This document shows positions 25,545 to 39,780 of a DNA stretch of 64,000 bases, in pieces. This stretch comes from Cristatella mucedo (taxonomy: Eukaryota; Bryozoa; Phylactolaemata; Cristatellidae). The first letter of the stretch is position 1. Each line of letters starts with the position of its first letter. The stretch covers positions 808,001 through 872,000 of the forward strand of contig WPIO01000154.1 in the NCBI GenBank assembly GCA_009760855.2, given 5' to 3'. The position numbers and the translations under genes are program-made. Under the pieces are notes generated by a model. The model worked only from the letters and a program-made list of their open reading frames with translations, was not told where the DNA came from and did no database searches.

Positions 25545-27661
25545 CGTGTGTGTTGGTGCACACCCTCGTTAAAAACGATTAGGTCGTCGTTTGCATTACT
25601 CATGTTTTGCAGAGTTTGATTCCAGAGTATATTCATTGTGACTCTAAATGAAGTCTGTTGGCTACCGAATGCTTACCAAAAGCCGCTTAGGCTGTGAGTG
25701 CACTATACAAAACTCTCCTGCATAACACCCACTTAGTCTTTATGGCTTTGTGGAGTTACAGACGGAGATACGTTACATTATGACTCCACAATGTTTTTGC
25801 CATCCACTTGTCATGCCACGCTGGTTTGGGCCAATAGTAAAGGTACTCGCCCCGACAAAAGTCAGGGTGAATGTATTTAATGGCTTGAGGTCGTGGGCTC
25901 AGGCCACATGGTATATGTGAAGCACCTGATTAGAGATTAAGTTCTCGTAGGGTGCTATACAAGTTAATTTTGTTTATATATATTTATATTTATGCATATG
26001 CCAGAAGCTGTCGATGCAGTCTGCACGGTAGGGGTGCAGGGGGAGGCAGCAGTCTGTTAGCTGCCGGTGGATGCAGACCGGCTTGGAAGCATCGGGAGCC
26101 TGGTGGTAGCCCTGCGAGCAGGCCACGACACGGCTGCAACGTTAACAGTGTCAGCCTCGATTTGAAGCAGCCTGTCGCTCACGAAGCACATTGACTCGCT
26201 CTTTCATCGTGAAGACTTGGCGGCTCTGTTCTGGGTGCTGTTGCTACACTTTTCCCTCCGTGAGGTTGCTATGCGTCGGGGTCGCGCCGTGTTGTAAAAG
26301 TAGAAGAAAAACAGTCCACTGATCTCGGCATCCTCGTTCTAATAATAATAATAATAATACATTTGTTATAGTGCCTTCAGAAAACCCAACCTCTTTCTAG
26401 GCACTTTACATTTGCCGTAGAGGAAGCTTGATCGAATGGTTAGTGGTAGCATGCTCGATGAAAACAAGCATAGCAAGGTTAGAGGTGACATGCACAGGGT
26501 CAGCATGCAAATATGGTTAGTAGCAGAATGCACCAGTGTCAGCATGCAGAAGCACACAAAGGACGACTCACATGGATCCACTAAATGCTGTATAGCAGCA
26601 GAAGAATGTTAGTGGGCAGAATATCACTCAGCTTTCAGCGAGCAGTGCGGACGGACTTGCCTACACCACGACTCGAACCCCCCCAGCCTTAGTTGGGATG
26701 TGCAAGCACTTCAGCTCAGCCCTGGCAGCGTGCAGCACAGGATAACACCATGCGTCTGCCTGTTGCGATTGAGCAACCCCTCTGCTCTGGGCTCCTTTGA
26801 TTCTAGCATTTTTTTCGGCATGCGTTTGGCGAGTGGGGCGAGCGTCTGCAATTGCTCCTGTCAGCTGACTCTGTGGATAGCCTGGCTTGCCGTTCGTGTA
26901 TTGGTCGAGGCAGGGCGAGAGTGTGGGCTCCCGTTTTTTGTGAAAGAGCTGTCGGGCCCCACCGACATGTGCCAGCATCTACTGCTCTGGACTCCCTAGA
27001 CTGGCTGCGCATTTCCAAGAACCGCTTCGCTGGTAGCTAGGAGACTCAGACGAGTCGGTTGCGTGCGCTGCTTGCAGCGCGTCTTCCTCTTGAAGTCTGT
27101 GAAGTTCCGGTGAAGCAACGGTGTTCGTGCATGAGTGCTTACCGTCCGGCCACCTCTGGATTTGCACACACATACTGCTGATAGGGCGCCACGTTGGAGG
27201 AAGTGTGTCACCTCTCCCCCTCGAAGCTCTCTGGCTAATTCGCCGATGCTTGGAACTGCACGTGCCATCGGCAGCCGCTCGACACGATCGGTTCGATGTA
27301 TCGACCTGCTTCAGTCATCTGCTGCCGCCACCGCTAATCCCCACTCCTGCTTATCCCCGCTCCCATCTGCAGCTCCCGCAGTGAGCACACTTGCAGCTGC
27401 TGGGCGTGCTTTAGGGCTGTCGTCAGATTTGTCTCTTGGGAGTACACGACCACACATGGCACGACTTTATGGCTATCACCACCGCTTGCATAGGCAAGAA
27501 AGAATCGGGACTGAGGACCTGAAAAGCAACCGGCTTACCTAGTGTGCAATTACTCTCACTCTCTCCAGCCTTCCCCTTCTCTTTGTCTCTGTCTTTGTCT
27601 CTGTCTCGCTCTCTCTCCGTGTCTGTCTGTCTCTGTCTGTCTCTCTCTGTCTCTCTCTCTG

Positions 27662-27692
<31 letters not shown>

Positions 27693-27827
27693 GTTTCTGT
27701 CTGTCTCCCCCTGTCTCTCTCTCTCTCTCTCTCTGTTTCTGTCTGTCTCCCCCTGTCTCTCTCTCTGTCTCTCTCTGTCTCTGTCTGTTTCTCTGTCTGT
27801 CTCTGTCTCTCTCTCTCTCTGTCTCTG

Positions 27828-27890
<63 letters not shown>

Positions 27891-30800
27891 ATACATCTCT
27901 CTTTCTCTGCCTCTCTCTCGTAACGTTTGTGCTTGTAGTGCCTTCTTTTGTCATCTGTCCCGGATTGTTTTTAGCATGCCTATTCTGATAGCTTGTTTTC
28001 CATTTAGTTTTATTTGGGTTTTCTGTTATTTCCTCATTCCGCTAACGGTCTGATGTATGGTCTCCTTCTTATCAACTACCTAATGCTTTTGTCTCTCTTC
28101 TCAGTTTGGTGACCACATCACAGTTTAATTGCCCTGTGTGGCCTGGTTGCTGTTAGCTGTTTGACGTTGATTTGCCTTATGTCTCGATCGTATTTCGATG
28201 ACCCCCACGCCGGGCAAAATGCTTTGCATTCCTAAGCATCTTCGTTGCAGTCCCACTTCGTGTTGTTGTAGCGTTTACTGGTCTGTGGCTGAGCATCCAA
28301 TTCACGTGCCATTAAGCGCGCCAAGCCGAGTCTAGGCCGTTAGCTGATTGGCTTCTTACCTAAGAAATCCCTGCAGCAAAAGTGTGTAAGGCAGGTGCCT
28401 GCTCCATAGTTCTTACCCGAACAGGTTCAAAGATTGGATTTAGGGCAAGACAGTACACATAAACACAAATGTAAATTACTGCCGAGCACAGAGAACAGGT
28501 TTGGCTACATCTTTTGTCTACAAACAGCCAGCCCTTCAGCAACAACTTTGCTCTGTCCTCGTGCACGAATTAACTTTTTCAAAGAGACCTTATTCCGAAG
28601 CTCTTAACCAAAAGAACAGTGTTCAATCATTGGACGGTGCCTTGGATAAGATTGACTGTATGTAAGCAACAAAATAAAACGTCTTCAATCGAAAAATTAT
28701 TCAAAGATGAAGTAGAAAATCGTGCAGTATTATTTTTTTTATATAGATCCGCTCCCTTTCTTTCTTCTTTCCCTCTTTGGCTTATGGTTCTTATTTTGGC
28801 TTTGCATCTTCTTAATAACTTTACAGGATTTTAGGGGCTAATGTTGCTATGGAAATACATTTTTATGTCCAAGTCACACAGTAGGTGGCTACACTTCTTC
28901 ACAACCCAGGTCGTTGGTTTGAGTCCTGCTGCAGGCGATGTTCTTTCTGCTGCTGCTGTGTGGAGTGAAATGGTCTTAGGTGGTCTCCTGCCACTTTCGG
29001 TCTTTTTTCTTTTTTCATTGCCTGTTTGTAAATTTATATTTACAAACAGGCAAAGCTAAAAAAAAAAGGCTGCTGATCTCTGACTTTACTCTCGACCAAA
29101 GTTTCACGCCTGTATGCTTGGTTCATAAGTAAAACTCTATGGCTCAGCCGTACGACGGCCAGTCGCAAAACGGTTCAAACGTCTAGCCCGTACCTGCCAG
29201 TAAGGAAACTCGGACAGGCAGTCATGCGCAAAACCGAAATGACACACTCTGACTCCCCTTGAATCACGCTCGCCCTTATGACTGGTCGTCTCCACGTGAC
29301 CCCACCCCCTTCTCCAGGCGGCACCCCCTCTATACGTGACTTCTCCTTCTCAACCCAACTTCTTCTTGTCCACTTGACTTTTCCTTTTCCACCTTACAAC
29401 CTCTTCTCCACCTGACTTCTCCCTCCCCACGTGACTTCCTCTTTGCCACGTGACTTCATCTTCTCCACCTGACTTCCTCTTCTCCACGTGACTCCTTCTC
29501 CACGTGACTTCCCCTTTTACACGAAAGCTCGGCCGCGCAGCTGCTCTGCTCAGCTCAGCTCTGCCCTCAATTCCCTGATTTTCATTGTGGCTGTGCACTC
29601 AAAAAATTGATGGCAGAATACTTATTTGTCCTGTTTCTTAACCTCACTCACCAGCTGCTAATTGCTGCCACATGCAGGGACGAGTTGGACATCGATGAGG
29701 ACGCCGACTTTCTCAAGCTTCCTGAGTCATTCACCGTCGACTTTGACGTCACAATCTCGGGCGAGGACAGGAGTGGAGGCAGCAGACCGTGCTCGTGGGA
29801 CACGTGGTCGCAGCAGCAGAGGAGCGATTCGCTTCTGCTCTTCCGCAACCACGAGGAGCACAGGGCAGTGGCGGCCAAGTACGGTACGTCCGCTTCTGCA
29901 CGGGTGCGAGCATTTGCTCGTTCGCCTTTTGCGCGAGCGTGTGGTGCCCCTAAAGCGCCCAATCGTCGGAAGGTTTGGATGATGTGGACACGTCGTTCAG
30001 TTTGATTGAGAGGATCTGAGCCCGCTTGCACTCTTTCTGCATGCCTATGCTGTGACTTAACTAGAGAATTTTAAAAGGGGCTGAGGTTTTTAAGGGGAGT
30101 GCCGAAGCTTGACACAGCCGAGCCAGTGTGCTCTTGTGTGGGTGTGCAGCTTCACAAGTGCACGTGAGCCCAAGTGTTGCACTGTCGGGGCATCCACCTC
30201 GATAGCTCCCTGTAGATTGGCAGCGTACATCCGAGTGTAGCTGCCGCTGGTGTGACGTCATGCTGGTACCCGGTTTTTAGCTGTCCCAGCTCGCCACCAG
30301 ACCGTCGAGCTGTTGCCTGTTTTCTATCGCTTCCTTGTGCCATCATCGTTCGAAGGTGGCAGCAACGACCACCACGAGGCGCAGCCATCACGCGCGAACC
30401 CGCCGCAGCCGGCTCGACCGCCGCCACCTCGGAGCGGCCTTCCGTCGAGGGCACTGCCGCCATCGTCGGCATCGGTACCAGCGCCTCGTGCCAGTGCCGA
30501 GCGAGTGCAGGCACTGATCAGCAGCAGCGACAGTGAGAGCGACGGCGGTGACGAAGTGGGCAGCCATCGCAGCAGCGCTGCGCCCCATGCCCCCTCGTCG
30601 GCGGCGCCGGTGATGGCGGTCGGGCACGGAGCGGGAGCTGGCGATTTGGGTTTCGTCGACCTGCTAAATCTCGGCAGTGGCCAGGCCCTGCCCGACGACC
30701 GGTCTCGTTCGTCAGACATACCGCAGGCAGATCTGCTGAACCTGGGCAGCGGCGGCTCAGATGCCAGCGGCCCGCCGCTGCCTAGCCGTGGCAGCAGCAT

Positions 30801-33263
30801 CGACCTGCTGTCAGGCGCCGACTTCGGAGTCTCGGCCGGCGGCGGGGGCGGTGGCGGCACAGTGATTCGCCCGTCGTCCCATCTGGACGATTTTGCGGCT
30901 TTTCAGTCGTCGCCGTCACTATCGACGGCTGCTGCGCCAGGGGCAGCGTCGTCGTCGTTGGAGACCAAGCCGATGGCGGCAGCTGCTCCTGCTACCGTCG
31001 GCGATCTTCTTGGCGACTTCATGTCAGCACCGATTGCAGGTGGTGCTGCCCCTCAGGCTTCCCTCGCCGCTGCCCCAACGCCCGCCGGAGCCGTCTCGAG
31101 GGGCGGCACACCAGCGCATCAGCCCGGTCGCGGCGGTGGCAGCAGCGCCGCTTCCACCGGCATTGCCGACGACGATTTCCTCAGTTTCATCAACAGTGGC
31201 AACGGAGGCAGGTCAACGGCCGGCAAGGCCACGGCTGACGACAGCTCGCTGCTGCTAGGCAGCTGGGACGTTAACAACCTGCCCCCGCCTTCTGCAACGC
31301 TGTCGACATCAGGGGCCGCTGCAGGCGTGCCTCGGAACCTGAGCTTCAACTCCAACTCAGCCAATGGCCTCCTCGGTGCCGGCAATGGCGGCATGACGCG
31401 CAATCTGAGCGTGCCCGCTCTGCAGCCCGCCGCTCAGCAGCCGACTGCCAAGAAGCTCGATCCTTTTGCCGATTTCGGTAAGGTCAAGGTCGTTACCATA
31501 TCCATTTGAACCCACATCGGCTCGTCTGCTGGACTGGTAGCCAGGGGATTGAAATGCATGCCCTCTGTACGGCCTGAGTGGCAACGGCTGCGCTGCTTCC
31601 CCCGTTCCTGCTAAGCTTTACAGTGATCGTCAACCTGGTGGAAATTCTGCCCGGTTTGTTCAATCACCACTGTGCCTTCTCCTGCTCCTGCTCATCGTGC
31701 TGCTCCTCTACCTCATCCTCCTTCTCATCCTCCTGTTCTACTGCTCTTGCTCTTCTTCCTGCTGCTCCTGGTCCTCTCTCTCTGCCTGCCGAGACGTTAC
31801 GTTGTGTCCTGTCCTTCCGGCCGTGTCCTGCACCCTGTCTCCCTTTCCGTCTCACTTTGTTCTCCAGAACTCGGCTTTCAGTGGACTGCTTCGCTTCTCG
31901 ATGTCGTCTGGCCGAGGCTCGCTTTTCAGGACGCTCCTTTGCGATATCGCTGTAGCTAAAAATGCCACGAAAGTTCTCAAAGGGCCGCTAGGCATGTCCG
32001 TTCCTCCGTGCAGAGAGCGGCCTGCAGTAGGTGTGGGCACTTGAGTCGGTTGCTAGCAGCGTTTTGCAGTCGGAGGCTCCACATAGGCCCCGATTGGCCA
32101 TCACTTTGCCTCCTCGCTTTCAGGCTCGTTTTCAAGTGCCGGTCAAGGCAAGCCCGCAGGCGCTGGAACTCAGCAGAGACCGGATGCAGCTGGCTTGTCT
32201 GCCAAGTCAAGCCAAGGTAAGTTTTGCTCGAGACCTTGTTTGTCCGTGCCCACGAACTGCTCATTCATGCGCAGTAGACCTCGTGAGTGCAGCAGTCGGA
32301 TGGCCGCCACGCGTCGATCAGTTCGTCTATTGGTCCGATTTCGGTCGCATTGGCGCACAAGCAGTAGGCTTGTCTCCTAGCTTGGTGTCGAGCTACAGCT
32401 GTGTGCTCCAAGTGGCAGCTACTTCTGCCCAGCTGCTTCTTTTGTCGACTCTAAGCACTGACCGAGTCTGCACTGCTTAGCTGCTGTTTAACGGTTTCCT
32501 CCGGTCAACGGCGCTGCAGTGGTCACCCTTTTTTTGCACGTGTGCCCAGACGTCGAGCAATGCCTGTTATGCACGCATTCGTGACATCCCGTCTCGACTT
32601 CTGCAACTCACTGCTAACTGGCCTACCAGCATGTGCGATCAGGCGATTGCAGCTGGTGCAAAACTCTGCAGCTAGGCTTGTCTGTCGTGAGCGTCGCAGT
32701 TGCCACATTACTCCACTTCTCGCCGACCTGCACTGGCTACCAGACAAGCAATGGATTGACTTCAAGGTTTTGTCGCTCACTTTTAGGTCACTTCATTCTT
32801 TGGCTCCAGCCTATCTGTCAGATATACTACCCCATCAGGCCAAGCATCGTACCACCCGCTTTTCGGAATCCAACAGTCTAGAAATACCTCATACAAACCT
32901 TAAATCCTTTGGAGACCGTGCATTTAGTTCATATGCTCCCAAAGCCTGGAACTCCCTCCCGACCTGCGTCAGAACATCCCCTGACCTGACCACATTTAAA
33001 AGGAACCTAAAAACACACCCATTTAGGACAGCATTTAGTGGGTCTTTGTGATTCGTCCTTGATGTGCTTATGCGTGCTGACACTGCATGCTGCCACTAAC
33101 CACATTTGCATTCTGACCCTGTGCATGTCACCCCTAACCATATTATTCATTTCGTCTGTTTTTCAAGCATGATTTTACTTACCATTCAATCGCATTTCAC
33201 TTTACAGCAAATGTAAAGCATCTAGAGAGAGATTGAGTTCTCTGAGGGCGCTTTATCAAGTGA

Positions 33264-33295
<32 letters not shown>

Positions 33296-36200
33296 GCTTG
33301 CCTTGACCCTGCCGTGCCGCCAACCCGCGTTCTTTTAGGCAGTTTGAGTGGTGTTGGCGGTGTGTCGGCCCAGCAGCAGCAGCAGCCAGGTGCATCGGCG
33401 GGTGTAAAGACGCCTAGCCCGCAGCAGCAGCAGCTGCCCTCGCAGCCATCGACGCAGGCGCCCGGTTCCTCTGCGCAGTACAAATCAAGGCCAAACTATT
33501 TCGCCGCCGGTGCCCCGCCGCCTGGAGCAAGCGTCTTTGATGACAAGAGCGCCAAGAAGGCCTTTGCTGGTGAGTCCAAGCTGTCTTGTCTGTCTGACTC
33601 GTGCTTCGTCCGCTTTGTCGCTCCTTTGTTGTCACGCTGGGGCACGTGATAGAACCAGCTGACACGTGCAGGGTGCGCGAGTGGAACAGGAAATGAAATG
33701 CCAGCCATTCGGTATGTCACGAGCTGCACTCTCATCGCAATCCTGTATACTGCTCGCCTCGTGCGCCTGTGTGTGCGTGCGCCTGTGCGTGCGTGCGCGT
33801 GCTCGGGCTCGACCCCGTGTGCGTATACGTTTACCTGTGGCATACCCATTCCCTTGTTCTTTGACTTTGCCTTCCACACGCTCGGGAGGGGGGGTAATTG
33901 TGTCGTGCTATCGTGGTGCAGTCGGCTGAGTATCCTGTTCAATGATGCACAATGTATTGCGGCTGCTATCATCACCTCGACGTTTGCTCCTTTCGTCGAC
34001 CGTCTCTTGCTGTATGTGGAGTGCGTCGAAAGAGACTTGGTTATCTTAGGGTCCTTAGCAAATGTTGTAATACTGTCATTGACACTTCACCTCGATCTTA
34101 GCCTAGGGGCAAGGTGCATGCACCACTTGACGACCCAGTTCGTTGGTTTGGTTCGTGTAGCAGACAGTCCTGTATTGCTTGGTGCAAGCAAGGTGATAGC
34201 AGACGAAAAGGCTGTTCTTCCTTGTTCATCAAAGTCGATACCATAATCGTCGTGAGCAAGGGCTGGATAGTACACCTTCAAGTGGTCATCTTTTGAAATG
34301 AAACGAATCGGTTTCATTATTTTATCAATATATTGAACGTCGTAGCATGTATTAACAAAAGGAAAGCACCCCGTAGCCGCCGCGGTGGCCGGAACCGCCA
34401 GCTTAGACGCTGCTCGTTTGGTATTCCTAGCATTGTCTCGAACCGCTTAGCACGCTCCCCCGCATGCGTCACTGTAAATCTCTCAAACTTAGTGGTCATC
34501 AGGCCTGTTGTAACCCAATCGGCCAGACTTAACGCTTGCCTTTGGAATCCTCGCTCAATGTGCAATAAACCTCTAGTAATAAACGACCTTATTTCTGAAA
34601 ATGGTATCGACCTGCTCGCCCTAACTGAAACTTGGCTGAAATCGATAAACTGCCCGACAATTAAAGACGCTACTCCATCTGGTTTCACGTTCTTTCACAC
34701 CCCTAGATCAATCAAAACTGGAGGTGGAGTTGCTATGATCGTGCGTTCGAAATTCAACTTCAAGCCATTTGCGGTACCCTCGAAGCAGTCTTTTGAATCA
34801 ATTGTCCTGGTCTCACCCGAAAACAAGCTACCGATAGTGGCAGTAGTCTCTCGCCCACCAGGTACTAAATCCTTCTTTATCTCAGATTTCTCCGATCTCA
34901 TTTCGATTCTGTGTGCAAGAAATCGATCCTTCCTCGTTATGGGTGATTTCAACGTTCACTTTGATAACTTATCTGACGCTTTCAGCACCGAATTTCGTAC
35001 ATTGACAGACTCATTATCTCTTGTGACTCATGTGCATGGCCCTACCCACATCAAGGGTCACACACTCGACCAAATTTTCTCATATAACTGCACTTTGTCA
35101 TCACCAGTTATCACCAAATCCTGCTTATCTGACCACATGCAGATCTCATTCAATCTACAGTGTGTGCCCACATTCTCCTCTAAAATAACCTGTGAATCGC
35201 GAAACCTCAAGACCCTTGACATCGATGCTGTCCGTGCGAGCATATCTGCTTCACCTTTGCTGCTCAGTCCTCCCTCCGATCTGTCATCACTGGTAGATCG
35301 CTACAACACGACACTAGCTGACACGCTCGACGAGTTTGCACCTTTGACAAAGCGCACTGTGCGCCCCCGCCCAGACGGCCTATGGTTTACCACAGACATT
35401 AAACTAGCCAAATCTACTAAACGAAAGCTTGAAAAGGCATACAAAAGATCCGGACTAACTGTCCATCGACAGGCATATGAAGACTACTGTAGGTCGTACC
35501 AATCGATCCTAGCAAAGGCTAAGTCTAGCTTCTATAGAAACATTGTTGAATCACAGATGCACAATCCAAAAATGCTGATGTCGACAATAAACCATCTCCT
35601 CAACCGTTCCCAGGTTAGCTCCTTACCTGATGATCCTTGTGATGATCTAGCCGATCGCTTCTCTCGATTCTTTGTGCAGAAGATAGACAAAATCGGGGAA
35701 TCCATCCCTGCGATGACAACCTTCCCACTAGAATGCTGTTCCTCGGTTCCTGGCTGCGCCTCAATGTCTGCATTTAAACAGGTCACTAGTGATGTAGTCC
35801 TAAAGCTCGTATCTCAATCAAAGAAGACAACAAGTCCACTGGACCCTATTCCCACAGTCCTGCTCCTACGTTGCATTGATCTGCTGCTGCCATGCATAAC
35901 CAACATCATTAATATGTCATTAGCCTCAGGTCAGGTCCCAGCACCTTTCAAAAAAGCTGTAGTCAGGCCACTTCTCAAGAAAGCTACACTAGACCAAGAG
36001 AACTTAAGCAACTACCGCCCAGTCTCCCTTCTACCATTCCTATCAAAGACACTGGAACGGGTCGTGGCAGACCAGCTGAACTCGTATATCGAAACCTCAC
36101 ACCTTGCTAGTAAGTTCCAGTCTGGCTTTAGAGCTAATCACTCCACAGAGTCAGCATTGCTTCGGGTATACAACGACCTACTTAGGAATGCAGACATGGG

Positions 36201-39200
36201 TAGAGTGTCTCTTCTTGTTTTGCTCGATCTTTCGGCAGCTTTTGATACCATCGATCACAAAGTTCTTCTAGAGCGCCTCTCATCTCGCCTGGGCATCACT
36301 GGCACTGCTCTGCAGTGGTTCAGGTCCTATCTCAGTGGGAGACTCCAGAGTGTTGACGTGAATGGACAAAGATCATCTGAAGTACCTCTAAAATATGGAG
36401 TACCTCAGGGCTCTGTGCTAGGTCCGGTCCTTTTCACCGTTTATACTCTCCCTCTCGCTGATGTGATTGCCAAGCACAATCTAGGCTTTCACTTCCATGC
36501 GGATGACACTCAGTTGTACCTTTGCTTTGATCCCTCCCAGCCTTCGAGCACCTCAAATTCTCTCAACTCACTTGCTGCATGCATTGATGACATCCGATCA
36601 TGGATGGCAGCAAATTTTCTAAAACTAAACGATGATAAAACTAACTTACTAGTTATGGGCAAACCTAGTGTTATTCAGAAATTGGAAAGGCTGACTTTCA
36701 AAATTGGCTCTGCCAGCATATCTCCAGTTGCATCAGCTCGAAATCTAGGTGTCATATTCCAAAGCGACCTCTCGTTAGACGACCACATCAGCTCCACAGT
36801 CAAATCAGCCTATTTTCAGCTTCATAACATTGCTAAAATTAGGGCTTGTTTAGATAAGGATACCACGTCCAAGTTGGTCCATGCATTCGCCACATCTCGT
36901 CTCGACTTCTGCAACTCACTGCTTACTGGCCTACCAGCATGTGCGATCAGGCGATTGCAGCTGGTGCAAAACTCTGCAGCTAGGCTTGTCTGTCGTGAGC
37001 GTCGCAGTTGCCACATTACTCCACTTCTCGCCGACCTGCACTGGTTACCAGTCAAGCAACGGATTGACTTCAAGGTTTTGTCGCTCACTTTTAGGTCTCT
37101 TCATTCTATGGCTCCAGCCTATCTTTCAGATATACTACCCCATCAGGCAAAGCATCGTACCACTCGCTTTTCGGAATCCAACAGTCTAGAAATACCTCGT
37201 ACAAACCTTAAATCCTTTGGAGACCGTGCATTTAGCTCGTATGCTCCCACAGCCTGGAACTCCCTCCCGACCTGCATCAGAACATCCCCTGACCTGACCA
37301 CATTTAAAAGAAACTTAAAAACATACCTATTTAGGACAGCATTTAGTGGGTCCTTGTGATTCGTCCTCGATGTGCTTATGCGTGCTGACACTGTTCATGC
37401 TGCCACTAACCACATTTGCATGCTGACCCAGTGCATGTAACCCCTAACCATGTTATTCATTTTGTTTGTTTTTCAAGCATGATTTTACTTACTATTCTAT
37501 TGCATATCACTTTGCAGCAAATGTAAAGCGCCTAGAAAGAGATTAAGTTCTCTGAGGGCGCTTTATCAAGTGCAATATTATTATATTATTATTATTATTA
37601 TGTAAGTAATAATAATATTAGTTTTATATCGCCTGTATAATATCCTCCTAAGAGAACTTAATCTCGCCCCAGGTGCTTTACGAGAATCCATTCAATAGCC
37701 ATCAATATCCATCGATGTTCCTTCTAGAGAATCGATATCCATTGGGTTAGTAACATGCCCTGTCCACAAAAAAACATGTCAAGCATGCAAAAGCTAGACC
37801 AGTATCATGCTTAGGCTAGCATGCTGAAGTGAACATGAAGATACTCGTGAGCCCCCCTCTCCCCACGATTAGTGAATCCACTGGCTGCACCGAATCGTGA
37901 GCACGAACACGTGCATGCAAAGCCCACCAGAACAAAAGAAAACAGACGATTTCGCTGGGCCTGATGGAAAGCTGACCGGAACAGATGCGTCTTTAGCTGA
38001 GACTTGAAAGCTTCACGGTCGTTGTAGATAGTGAGCGAAGCCGGAAGCCGGAGTTCCAGACTTTCGGTGCATACGAGCCGAAGGCTCGATCGCCAAAATA
38101 TTTAAATTCTTGATGGCAAGATGACTAGACACTGCCGAGCAGGTGGTTCGAGAGCACGTGACTGGAAGGGCGAGGAGGTCGGAGCAAAGGTCAAGGCTGA
38201 TGCCAGCGAGTGAAGTGACCGGTTCTCATTGGTCAAGGCTGAATGGAGTGGCCAGATTGAGGATATTGAAATCGAGTCGATTCTTGATTTGGTCGGGAGT
38301 GGTGGAGCTCAGACAGAAATGGTATGATATGGCAGCTACGTGGTTGACGAAAGACCAAGCAAGCAACTGTTTTTCACCAGCTGCTGATGATTAAGGGTTC
38401 AGGCTATAAGTCCTCAATAAAGGGAATTTCGATAATCAAGACTGGTTTGGCCCAGTAGTGAAGGCACTCGCCCCGACCAAGGTCTGGCCGACGTCGTGAG
38501 CTCGAGCCCCGTGGCATATTTGAAACATGAATTAATGAATAATAACAAATTAATTATTTCTATTTATATATACAAGCACGTGAACTAGAACTATTTGGGA
38601 TATTATACCTGTATCTAAGCAGGCCCTGACTTTAGCTATGCTCCTGGGCTGAAAAGTAAGCCGACTTGACAGCAGAAGAGATGTTCTCATCTAATGACAA
38701 GTCTGTACTCGTTCGAACGAATGAAGGCTTACCCTATGGAGGCGCAAGACAGAGTGGGCGTGTACACGTTTCTCAAGCGTTAATGCGCATTGCCTTTTAA
38801 TGAGAATGCTAACAGTCTCAGCCTTTTTCATCTGCACGTGATATCTAAGCCACACAACAACCTGCCCAACATGTAATTAAAGAATAGAACCGCAGTCACT
38901 GAATGAAACGGCCTCCGTAAGTCTGCAGCTAGCTAGGAAGTTTATATATATATTTATTTATTTATATTTATATGTATATGTATGGACATTGGATTGGCGC
39001 CTGAAGGGGTGGACCCGATGAAATGGTGGACCCAATTTGAGCTAAGCTGCCACCAGAGCGCTCACCGTGAGCTGTCAAAGTAGGCAGTGTTAAGGACTTG
39101 TTTTAGATTATACGTTTGTTATTTGTGGTTCTGCCCACCCTTAATTAATTCCGTGAAATCAAAAACTCCTAGGCCCGTAGGCAGCCTCAGAAAATATGGA

Positions 39201-39711
39201 TCGTCAAGCCAGTCTTAAATTAGCCTGCAGAAAGTTTTGCCCTCCACATGTTCGTCGGTGGATAATTCACGAGTGGTGAAGCAGCTATACAGGCAAAAGA
39301 CTTATCTCCAGCCAGCCTCAAGCAACTAGCAGGAGCAGCTAGTCTGTTAAGCCCTGAGGCTTTTTTCATTTTTTTCCAGTTGTTTTGAGTAATAGTGCTC
39401 TCAACTGTTAGCTATTCTTAATGATCTTCGTGGTCTGTAGCATTTATTTTCTTTTGTTGGATGCATCTTTGCTAATGTTACATCATCAATCCATCCAAGC
39501 GTTTGACTTGGTTGGCACATCCCTCTACCAGTTACCGGGCTGTCGGTCCCCTTGTAAGCTTGTGTAAGTGGTTTACTAGATTTATCAGCCATGGTTCTTC
39601 CTGTGCTTCTATGCATTTCTAAATAAACATTGGGGGCCCCAGAGTGGGATTTAGGAAGGGGAGTACCACTCTTTTGCAGCCTTGTCTAGGCTGCTGTGCT
39701 GTCACCAATGC

Positions 39712-39780
<69 letters not shown>

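Noticed and set aside
30324-30860. Pro-rich - strand frame of 178 codons opposite GAK exon 14
   Set aside because: GC-rich coding DNA keeps the opposite strand open. The + strand frame has the DLL and DPF motifs and correct splice phases.
34333-34335. Start codon of the LINE A protein at 34333
   Set aside because: The codon is TTG in a frame already open from 34297; there is no ATG here, so it cannot be taken as the start.
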